A stretch of 10,370 nucleotides of DNA, taken from assembly GCA_003024985.2 (NCBI GenBank), contig PXIH01S0029284.1; one strand, 5' to 3'. Of the stretch, positions 1 through 7,028 are shown piece by piece (the first letter of the stretch is position 1; each line of letters begins with the position of its first letter). The DNA comes from Euperipatoides rowelli. Lineage: Eukaryota > Onychophora > Udeonychophora > Euonychophora > Peripatopsidae. Both the position numbers and the translations under genes were made by a program. The notes under the pieces are model-generated. The model saw only the letters and a list, made by a program, of their open reading frames with translations, searched no databases and was not told the origin of the DNA.

Positions 1-103
1 TACATGACTGCTACCGATAGAGAAAAGATTAAACCCTCCTTACACCCATCGCTTATCTCGGCGAATGCCTATGGTGGGTGTAACTGAACTGAACTGAACT
101 GAA
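1..103 (+). repeat. 3' tail of a retroelement-like repeat: stem-loop plus (AACTG)n
   Basis: A perfect 9-bp inverted repeat, TTACACCCA at 40-48 and TGGGTGTAA at 75-83, encloses a 26-base loop. The second arm runs straight into just over four copies of the pentamer AACTG (82-103). A 3' hairpin followed by a short tandem repeat is the usual 3' end of several LINE clades and of the SINEs they mobilise. That points to the last hundred bases of such an element, entering from the left edge of the window. The element family is not recognised, and the rest of it lies outside the window. Confidence 0.45.
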
Positions 104-439
104 AGGATGGCTCGGCAGCTAAAATAAAAACATATTATTTATTTCAGATGTATATTTTATTGTTATGTAAATTAACATTATGTGTATGAGTGATAGAACA
201 ACCTGTGCTTAAGGAAGGCGCAACACAACATTTAGCTTGAGTCTCATATATCTAGCTGGCCTAAAGTACTGATTTTTTTCAGCCTAATCATACATGTAAA
301 AACCTAACACACAAGATGACGAGAAACAACAATAACAATAGTGATAAAGACAGTTATTATAATAAGTTTTAAAGATTCAAAGTAAATCAACTAATATTTT
401 TAAATATCTTCCCTTTTTTAATTTTAGAACAACAAATAT
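104..439. other. AT-rich intergenic stretch, nothing recognised
   Basis: No open frame of interest, no RNA gene and no repeat structure was seen between the (AACTG)n tail and the left inverted repeat of the large element. Composition is AT-rich with short A and T runs. Confidence 0.5.
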
Positions 440-850
440 TAGTCTGGTGGCAATTGTCATCCCATGGGATACTTCATCATACAAGTGATGGGACTGTCTT
501 AATCTCTTTGTCTTGGATTGTAGAATAAGTATTTTGAGGATGACAATTTCCAAAATAGTTGTGAAAGTTTTTATTTAAAAAAAAAAAAATGGAAAACTAA
601 AATTTTGAAAAATCTTTCAATTGAAATATATTTGTGATATTGGTATGCTTTGCATATATTTCTGGACTGATGAAGATGGTTATGAAATTTTAAAGTTCAT
701 ATTTTTAAGCATTTCCAACATGGAAGCCATTTTGTAAATGGTGGCCAAAAATTTCAAAAATACTAAATATGTTTTTTACATCTTGATGTGTTTTCCATAA
801 TACTTTTGATTGCCAAAGATGGTAGAGATATTTTTAAGTTTATTATTTCT
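440..850 (+). repeat. Left terminal inverted repeat
   Basis: This segment matches the reverse complement of about 4645-5050. The best part is 611-733, which matches reversed 4773-4895 at 120 of 123 positions without gaps, for example GAAGATGGTTATGAAATTTT. Outward, weaker matches continue through the CTTTGTCTTGGAT word and CCCATGGGAT to AGTCTG near 441. Inward they pass TTTTCCA and GCCAAA to about 850. The left copy has an A-run near 580-590 and an insertion of about 30 bases near 470-500 relative to the right copy. Confidence 0.85.
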
Positions 851-1060
851 AGCCACATTTCACATAGAAGGCATTTTAAAACTTGACTGACAAAAAAAAA
901 ATAGTAAAAGTATTATTAAAAAGCCATATCATGTGGTTTTTGGCAAAATTGAGGTCCTTTAAAATAAAGAAATTTTTATTTTTGTTAAAACTTACACATT
1001 TTAGAAATTAATATTATCATTACTAATATTATTTATAATTAATATAAAATCATTATTTTT
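851..1060 (-). other. Probable 3' untranslated part of the minus-strand pseudogene
   Basis: This is AT-rich sequence between the pseudogene stop (1061-1063, minus strand) and the left TIR. On the minus strand an AATAAA hexamer lies at 980-975, about 80 bases beyond the stop, where a poly(A) signal would be expected. No coding potential was seen. The polyadenylation role is inferred from position alone. Confidence 0.35.
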
Positions 1061-1138
1061 TTAATTTTGAAACTGTTCAAAGTCACTATCATCTTCCTCA
1101 TATTGACCAAAATCTTCCTCACCATCTTNACTGTCAAC
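1061..1138 (-). other. Acidic C-terminal tail of the pseudogene
   Basis: In the frame ending at TAA 1063-1061 the minus strand reads an Asp/Glu-rich tail: DVDS, one ambiguous codon from the N at about 1129, then GEEDFGQYEEDDSDFEQFQN. It lies just beyond the CXC domain, after a stop and frame change near 1160. Acidic tails after the CXC domain fit my recollection of the family. The terminal stop codon of the gene is placed here. Confidence 0.55.
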
Positions 1139-1179
1139 ATCGTCCCTAATTAGCTTCATTTTCCTGAATGGTAAAATTA

Positions 1180-1290
1180 TTTTCACATAAATTGAGGTCT
1201 GCACTAAAATTGCACATTTCAGTGCAGCTCAAATTTTTAGCAGTGCAGGAGCATAAAATGTGTATATTTCCTTATAGTACAGCCACATCT
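1180..1290 (-). other. Tesmin/TSO1-like CXC domain, split by a frameshift
   Basis: The minus-strand frame that carries LPPTRGALKP reaches CGC (1287-1279) and then stops within about 15 codons. Shifting by one base after TIRKYT restores CSC (1253-1245), followed by NLSCTEMC (CTEMC at 1226-1212) and a further cysteine in LNLCEN. The series C-x-C, C-x-C, C-x4-C, C is the spacing style of CXC (TSO1/tesmin) zinc-binding repeats, which in known proteins bind DNA. In the element's protein it could recognise the terminal repeats, but that is a guess. Confidence 0.65.
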
Positions 1291-1809
1291 TGAGAGTTCC
1301 AATATGTAGGAAGGTGTGCAAACCTCAATGTTCATTATTGGCTCAAAGTTGTCACCAACTTTCTTCCAGCCATGGTCAGTTGGTATTGGTATATTTGGAT
1401 GTTGAATGATATATTGTCCCAAATGTATAGCTTGCAGGTTTGCTCTAAGTATTGCAGGTTTTAAAGCACCTCTTGTAGGTGGTAAGTTTTCATTTTGAAT
1501 TCGTTTTTGGTGAAGAGCCACCATCTTATGTCACCAATATCTACTATTTTGGTCTGTGGCAAATAAACTTGGCAAACAAATTGATCAAGGTTTGCCATGG
1601 TTATATCAGTAACCTCTGGCGAGACCCCTAAATTTCCTAATGTTATAAGGACATCACCAGAAGTTGATTCAAAAGCTTTTCACCAATATAATTTCCTTTA
1701 TTAGTGAATGATCCTGTGACAGGACATCTGGAGAGAGCACGAAGGCCTGGTAAAGCAGAAGCTTCCAAAGGTTCAAGTTGTCATATATCGGTTGAAGCCA
1801 GACAAATCA

Positions 1810-2383
1810 CTTCATGCCATGTCCCAGAAATATGCCTGTTTTATTTGGGAGAAGTTGTATCTTATTAGAGCTAGGACCAATACATCTGTATCTGGTGAGT
1901 ATATATGCAATTCTTTGATTTCTTGTTGAGCTAAAAACACTGAGTGCAAATTTATCTTAGTGTCTGCTTCCTCTTGTGATGTCTCCAAAGAAGTTACATC
2001 ACCTTCAGTAGCACGTGCCTTGTCTTGCCAACTCACAACAACATTATTATTTTGTTTATTATTGAAATTTAGGTACTTTTCTGCAAGCAGGTGTATAATC
2101 TCATGAGATTATAGTTTCCTCATGGAAGTATTCATTATGTTTGTTGTTGGTAGAATCTTTTATTGCACTTGATAAGACGCTACCTTTCTATTTTCTCTAA
2201 TAGCTTTTTTCAATGACCCATCTTTATAAGAGTCAAATATGAGATGAACTTCTTCATACTTATTATGTTTTTGGCTCATCCAGTTACTAAAATATTCTGT
2301 CAAATCCTGGCAAGTCTACACTGATGCTGGTTTGTTTAAAAGGTGTAAATCAGCCATACCATCAACTGCAGCTGCCATAAAAG
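1810..2383 (-). other. PIN/FEN-like nuclease core of the pseudogene
   Basis: Four acidic motifs follow one another on the minus strand: VDGMAD (2366-2349), VHLIFDS (2249-2229), EEADTKI (1973-1953) and SPDTDV (1898-1881). PIN and FEN/XPG nucleases carry acidic residues in this order: an Asp at the end of the first strand, and later an E-x-x-D helix followed by a D-x-D strand end, as in the EAEAQ...TEDSD pattern of XPG-I. The spacing is compatible once frameshifts near 2320 and 2100 are allowed for. The stretch around the last two motifs (2036-1812) is still an open frame of 74 codons. The nuclease assignment rests on motif resemblance only. Metal-binding geometry cannot be judged from sequence by eye. 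Confidence 0.55.
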
Positions 2384-4262
2384 AATCAGTTACGGTATTC
2401 AGGGTATTTGATTCAGGGTATTATTCAATGTATGGTCTTGAAATGCTGGTAATGGTACTGTTTCTGAAGGTGCATTTTATTTCAGAAGGTTCTCAAGAAT
2501 ACTCATTAGCTTATATTTGGAGAAACAGTGATGCATTTGTCCATCAGAAGCAAAAAGAGCTCATGGAACAAGGGAAAACTTATACTGACTCAAGCACATC
2601 TTCATGTCAATGTCTCTTCTTGATCTTGATGCTACAATTAGTCGAGAGAATAAAGAAATATTTGATTTCATTTCAATACTCTTTTCTTTTAAATGTATCT
2701 TCACTTTTTCGTAGTGGTTTGCAGGTCTTTAGTTTTGCTTTCTTCATTGGTGCCCAAAATGTTTGGAGTTTGATGAGATTCTTTCTTCTATAAACATGGA
2801 TAACATTTGATCACCAACATCTTCAATTCTCAACATGTCATTATTTATTTCATCAGGGAAAATCCTTTGGGTTAATAAATAAATGAGATTTGAATTCTGC
2901 ATGAAAAAGGATTTGTTGTTGAATCAAAAGTTTTAAGTAGCAAAAACAATTTTTCACTCTGATGCCTTTTACTATTTTCCAAATTGTTTTTATGAGTTAC
3001 TTTCTCCAATGAAGATAAGCCCAAAAAAACTTTCAAGTGACTCAGTAATTTGTGTCAGCTCTGGATCTGCCAAAAAAAAAAACATTGTCCTTGCTGCGTC
3101 ATTCAGATCGATTCCCTTCAGTCCACCCTGTAATTTCATTCTTTTATTCTCATGTTCCAGAGCCTCATCAGCGCCAAAAGCAGAAAATGGAAGTGTGCTC
3201 TTATTTACCACCCAGTTCCCCGTTCATTATCTGTTACCAAATTGATTCATCTGTTGTTTCTAAATGATACATTTCTGACAAGTAGAGGGTTATCATCCTA
3301 GCATAGTTTTGACGATCCAAAGCAAAGGAATATTTAAGGAAATTCTGTAGAGATCCTAATGATAGCAACCAGTTTGATGTTCTCACAGCTTTCACAAAAA
3401 GTAACATAGTTTCAACCTTACACATTTATTTGTGCAAACTTAAATATGGGTTGTCTCTTGTCTTTGGTTGGAAAATGTGGCAAGGCTCTCTAAAATATTG
3501 TGTTCTTTAAGTGCAGAAATCAACTCTATGTGTTTGTCTGGAAAGTTTCCACTCCATTATCTAATGAATCTTGGATATTGTTAATGAAAGGTGTCAACAT
3601 TTCTAGGACGTTGGGATGATCCTTACCAAATTCATCAAGCAAAGTGTGCTCAGTGCTGAAAAAGTTGTAAGGTGAGCTGTCAAACCCCTCTGTATATGTT
3701 TTCCTTTGAGAATTTGTTTGTATGTTCCTTGTCCATATATGTCACTTTCTATTCACAATTCAGCAATGCCATGCCTTCTATGAAACTACTAATTGTTCTA
3801 AGCTGTGCAATAATCACATGTAGTTCTCCAGGTTTTAACAACCATCTATCTTTACAGTCTTCTTTGGCAATTTCAATTTGTTACTAGGCATATACAATGA
3901 CATATCCAAAGTTACAACTACTTTATGTCCCACTCCAACAAGTCATGTATTTAATTTTTCAAATAGTTTCATAAGTGTGATTTGCACTGATCTGTCAGTC
4001 GGGGATGAACTATTAAAAGAAGGTTGGCCATCTTTGAGATGGGGTTTTTAAAGCTTATTTTTGACATGTATCCAGTCCATGAAGGAGATGGTTGGTTGTA
4101 TTTAACATCTGAATGGGTTTCTTCATCATATATTGATACAAATGCCCTTCTAACAAGCAAACATGCAAAATTACACAATTCTCCATGACGTAATGATTCT
4201 TCCACATTTTTTGACACTTCATTCCTTTTTATTGTATGATTACAAGTGTTTAGGTTTGAAGG

Positions 4263-4439
4263 TTTAGAACATGTTGGATTTATGAGAGTATATCACCTGC
4301 ATTTTGTAAAGAGAGATCATTTGAAGGGTTCAGTGTTATAGGGGCCATTGCAACATTTTCTTCTTGCAATTGGTACTATGATAGACATGTTGAACTTGTC
4401 TAAAAACATGAAAATTTATTATTAAATTTATAACTCTAA
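4263..4439. other. Upstream side of the pseudogene, weakly coding at best
   Basis: On the minus strand a pyrimidine-rich tract followed by TTTTTAG at about 4401-4395 could be a 3' splice site. It is followed by an ATG about ten bases later that opens a 23-codon frame ending near 4319. Another short frame reads ENVAMAPITLNPSNDLSLQN (4364-4305). Neither matches anything I recognise. The region may hold the start of the gene or a decayed exon. Confidence 0.3.
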
Positions 4440-4638
4440 GTACCAAGAAGGGGTACAGATGCACCCCATGTCTCAAATGATGCTATAAGAACTCAAATCT
4501 ACAAAAAAAAAATCTGAGGATTATTTTAAAATATGAATTATAAATCATTATTGACATTAACTAAGGGATATTTTAATTTAAAAAAAAAATATAACCAAAA
4601 AAGAAAATATGGGGTGCACCTGCACCCCTGTTGGTATG
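4440..4638. mobile_element. Small 199-bp inverted-repeat element with hairpin ends
   Basis: The ends are an imperfect inverted repeat of about 29 bp: the reverse complement of 4440-4469 resembles 4609-4638. Each end is also palindromic in itself. GGGGTGCA/TGCACCCC at 4611-4628 is a perfect 8-bp stem around CC. GGGGTACA/TGCACCCC at 4450-4467 is the same with one mismatch. The interior is AT-rich with two A-runs and no coding frame. It looks like a non-autonomous insertion in the space between the pseudogene and the right TIR. No matching block exists at the left side of the large element, which supports later insertion. Target-site duplications were not found. Confidence 0.5.
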
Positions 4639-4644
4639 ATAAAG

Positions 4645-5050
4645 ATTTAAAAAAATAACTACAAAATATCTATACTATATTTGGCAAAACAAATATATGT
4701 GGAAAACACAAGATGTAAAACATATAGGCCTAATAATTTAAGTATTTTTAAAATTTTTAGTCTGCCATTTCTAAAATGGCTTCCATGTTGGAAATGATTA
4801 AAAATATGAACTTTAAAATTTCATAACCATCTTCAGCAGTCCAGGAATATATGCAAAGCATACCAATATCACAAATATATTTCAATTGAAAGATTTTTCG
4901 AAATTTTAGTCCGCCATTTAGTTTTTTCGAAATATAAACTTTCACAACTATTTTGAAAGTTATCACCCTCAAAATTCTTATTCTATGATCCAAGACAAAG
5001 AAATTAATCCCATGGGACCTACTTTTTTTTTACATTTGCCCACAGACTAT
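4645..5050 (-). repeat. Right terminal inverted repeat
   Basis: This is the reverse-complement partner of about 440-850. Positions 4773-4895 match 733-611 at 120 of 123 bases. The inner flank (GGAAAACACAAGATGTAAAACA region at 4700-4721) and the outer flank (CCATGGGA near 5010 and CAGACT near 5043) match less well. The 78-codon minus-strand open frame inside it (4993-4757) is a by-product of the repeat and is not regarded as a gene. Confidence 0.85.
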
Positions 5051-5530
5051 ATACTGACAAAGACCATAGCAAACCTTGACAAGAAGAATCTTGCAATAAA
5101 GTGCTAACATGGGACCTGGATTATTGATATGTCTGTCCTGTTTTGCCTGAAACACTAACAACCTAACTAAAATATATATTAAATCCTATCATACAAAATG
5201 GTCTTACTAAAATATAAACCAGGATCACTTGATTAACTGAAATAAAACAACAATAATTCTAAAATTGTATTTTTTTTTGTAGGACGAAAAGCATAATTTA
5301 TAGAGCCGAATTCAATTTAGGTAGAACACTATATTGGTGAACGCAAGAATAATTGATACCTTTCAGCTCACTGTCACAAGTAGCTCAAAAATGGACAAGT
5401 CAAATGAAATAAAAATATCATAAAGTGAAATTTTAAATTTTAAATTTTAAGTAAGTATTTAAGATTTCTACTCTCAAAATAGCTGTATAAAAATAATAAC
5501 CATTTATTTAATTTTAATTTAGATTTTCTT
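5051..5530. other. AT-rich spacer with a short AAATTTT tandem
   Basis: No gene or RNA is recognised. The only structure is about three copies of a 7-base AAATTTT unit at 5427-5450 and several T- or A-runs. It separates the large TIR element from the next inverted-repeat element. Confidence 0.5.
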
Positions 5531-6062
5531 TTTTATTATTGATTTTCAAAGATTTTTACTAAAAAAAATATCCAACAGAAAAAAAAAAAAAAAGTTATTT
5601 ACAATTCAATTTTTAAAATAATTGTCTTTAGCTCCTCCCCCTTTTCTATTCTCCTTCTACATCAGTGTTGAAAAACAAATCATGCTTGCTATACTAAACT
5701 ATAGAATATTTGCTATCTTCGTCAGCTAAAGGCTGGAAATCCTATGCACTAATTGTTTAAATACTTGTAAAAAATCATAATTAAATTCATCCTTTGTGCT
5801 ATTATGATCCAATTTGTTTTTTAAAAAAATCAAAATGACCTTTAATACAAGTGGAACATACATCTAATTATATGATAAATCATTATGAACAAAAAAGCTG
5901 TAGAAACCGTTGTCATCAAATTAATCTCTGACCCCCAAAAATTTAAAAATTTCTTTTGTAATCTCAGACAGAGGATAGGAATATTTTTTTTTATATGCAT
6001 TTAAAAATTATTTTTTCCAGTGGTATTTTTTTTTAGTAATTATCTTTGAAAATCAATAATAA
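5531..6062. mobile_element. MITE-like inverted-repeat element (~530 bp)
   Basis: The arm at 5531-5585 (containing TTATTATTGATTTTCAAAGA, then ACTAAAAAAAA) is repeated in reverse orientation at 6011-6062 with few mismatches over about 50 bases. The roughly 425-bp interior has no coding frame. Two ends facing each other around a non-coding core is the form of a miniature inverted-repeat element or a fold-back element. The low-complexity part of the arms inflates the match, but the shared word GATTTTCAAAGAT and its flanks are specific. No target-site duplication was identified. Confidence 0.5.
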
Positions 6063-6262
6063 TTTATTTTTTAAAAAATCCATTACATTTGACCTTTAAG
6101 TTATGATTCTCAATATTAACAAGAACAACGTTTGATTAAAAAATGGTATTTTTACATAAGATTAAAAGTTTATCCTTAAATTGGCTTTAATCTCTACCTT
6201 AGTGGGAAAGGAAAATTCGAGTAAAAATTGAGTTCCGATAAAACACAACTAAAATATATTTT
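6063..6262. other. AT-rich spacer, nothing recognised
   Basis: No gene, RNA or repeat structure was seen between the MITE-like element and the first hAT-like candidate. The short minus-strand open frame that starts just to the right (6385-6194) is a poly-A/poly-T artefact. Confidence 0.4.
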
Positions 6263-6270
6263 AACTAGAT

Positions 6271-6531
6271 CAGCTAAGTCCAATACAAAGCCCAATTGAA
6301 GCTTTTTTGCGACCCTTCTGAAGTTTATCAAAGCGCCCAGACATCCAAAAAAGAAAAGAAAAAAAAAGCTCACCAAACCTGACAAAAAGTCAACAAATGA
6401 CTATACAACTAAAAAGAAAAAAAATGCTTATCAATATATTTACAGCCAAATTTTGTCAATGTACGGCCTATAATATACCAGTAATGTTTTTGTTTTTTTT
6501 TGCCCACAAAAATTTTAGTTGGACATCATTG
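6271..6531. mobile_element. Possible decayed hAT-like short element (first of a head-to-tail pair)
   Basis: The left end reads CAGCTAAGTCCAA after AACTAGAT (6263-6270). The right end, read in reverse, is CAATGATGTCCAAC, followed outside by AACTAGAG (6532-6539). The two ends share CA at the tip and GTCCAA a few bases in, and the flanks match at 7 of 8 bases, the duplication length used by hAT elements. The interior is non-coding. The resemblance is short and could be chance. It gains weight only because the next element uses the same flank. Confidence 0.3.
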
Positions 6532-6539
6532 AACTAGAG

Positions 6540-6851
6540 CATGGTTCGTAGTGCCCACCAGTGGGCGTTTTATGATTTTTGGTTGGAGGTAATTAATTTA
6601 ATGCCATAGTACTTTCATTTAATTTTTTAAAAACTAGATCTTTATTTTATGATCCTGATTTATAAATTGAACGTATTGTTATTTCTCATTAAAAAAGCTC
6701 TCATTAAAAGTAATTTCTACTAAAAATTTATTTTTCGTATATATACAGTATATATATTATCAAATTTTATGTTAGGTGGGTGGTAGGCATATTGCAATCT
6801 CTCCAAAATATGTCAAAGTGGGCGGTAAATGAAAAAGGTTGAAGACGCCTG
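6540..6851. mobile_element. hAT-like non-autonomous element (~312 bp) with 8-bp flanking duplication
   Basis: AACTAGAG occurs at 6532-6539 and again at 6852-6859. The enclosed 312 bases start CATGGTTCGTAGTGCCCACC and end in the reverse complement of CAGGCGTCTTCAACCTTTTT. The latter is very like the CAGGGGTC...AACC tips of hAT elements, which make 8-bp duplications. Subterminal GTGGGC words occur near both ends (6561-6567 and 6818-6824 area) and GCCCACCAGTGGGC forms a small hairpin. The identical match actually spans 14 bases (6530-6543 and 6850-6863), so a 14-bp duplication from a different insertion mechanism is the alternative. There is no coding frame, so it would need a transposase supplied in trans. 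Confidence 0.55.
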
Positions 6852-6863
6852 AACTAGAGCATG

Positions 6864-7028
6864 CATGAATATGGAAGTTATTACAAACAAAAGTATTCAC
6901 TGCTAAAAAAGAAAGTTATCTTTATGGCATTTACAATTTTTGAATGACCTTAATTAATTTCAAAACTTCATTTGAGAACTTATGGAATATGCCAAGAGGA
7001 AATTAAAGTCATAAAGTCATTGAGATAA
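6864..7028. other. Spacer, nothing recognised
   Basis: Short AT-rich stretch between the hAT-like element and the first recognisable ORF1 codons of the LINE relic. It may include the 5' end of the LINE, but nothing supports a precise boundary. Confidence 0.35.

Larger units (their letters stand above)
1061..4262 (-). pseudogene. Decayed large protein with PIN/FEN-like nuclease core and C-terminal Tesmin/TSO1-like CXC domain
   Basis: Reading the minus strand from 4262 to 1061 in all frames gives successive pieces of one protein in collinear order, about 1,050 codons. In coding order the recognisable words are WTGYM (4095-4070 area), LKPGELHVIIAQLRTISSFI, FALDRQNYARM, GADEALEHENKRMK, FWAPMKK, SRLIVASRSRRDIDMK, VDGMADLH, VHLIFDSY, EEADTK, SPDTDVLVLAL, LGVSPEVTD, LPPTRGALKP, NLSCTEMC and a final acidic tail. 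This order fits, from memory, a multi-copy family of uncharacterised proteins in invertebrate genomes, many of them over 1,000 residues. The acid pairs EEAD and DTD resemble the XPG-I/PIN active site. The coding frame is broken at least a dozen times. One break is a TGA at 2563-2561 where relatives, as I recall them, have arginine, a plausible CGA-to-TGA change. The N-terminus beyond 4262 is not recognised and may be missing or in another exon. Function in transposition is inferred, not shown. Confidence 0.8.
440..5050 (-). mobile_element. Composite element with ~400-bp terminal inverted repeats and a decayed nuclease-CXC gene
   Basis: Two long inverted repeats (about 440-850 and 4645-5050) face each other across about 3.8 kb, which is filled mainly by one minus-strand pseudogene. 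This is the architecture of a cut-and-paste DNA transposon: long TIRs flanking one large gene. The gene shows no transposase catalytic motifs that I recognise. It has a PIN/FEN-like nuclease signature and a C-terminal CXC cysteine cluster instead. The outermost matching words are AGTCTGGTGG near 441 and, reversed, CCACAGACT near 5040-5049. I could not define a target-site duplication, so the exact ends are uncertain by about 10-20 bases. A 199-bp hairpin-ended element lies inside the right TIR. Alternatively, the inverted repeats could be two unrelated copies of one repeat flanking the gene by chance. Confidence 0.65.

Noticed and set aside
1129-1129. Single N
   Set aside because: An assembly ambiguity rather than biology; it only obscures one codon of the acidic tail.
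2332-2793. Plus-strand open frame of 153 codons, the longest in the window
   Set aside because: It runs antisense to the minus-strand pseudogene, where collinear family motifs (FWAPMKK, SRLIVASRSRR, ILENLL) lie. Its own translation is hydrophobic, Phe/Ser-rich and shows no domain.
3009-3267. Two overlapping plus-strand open frames (3009-3245 and 3052-3267)
   Set aside because: Both are antisense shadows of the well-supported minus-strand segment carrying NKSTLPFSAFGADEALEHEN.
3672-3887. Plus-strand open frame of 71 codons
   Set aside because: Antisense to the LKPGELHVIIAQL part of the pseudogene; no independent features.
4757-4993. Minus-strand open frame of 78 codons
   Set aside because: It falls inside the right terminal inverted repeat, and the same frame is broken in the left copy, so it is most likely chance.
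6194-6385. Minus-strand open frame with a Phe-rich start
   Set aside because: The start is an artefact of the A-run near 6345-6367; it resembles nothing and crosses the proposed hAT-like boundary.
6730-6760. Alternating TA palindrome (TATATATACAGTATATATAT)
   Set aside because: Low-complexity TA run with no partner structure; not counted as a regulatory site.
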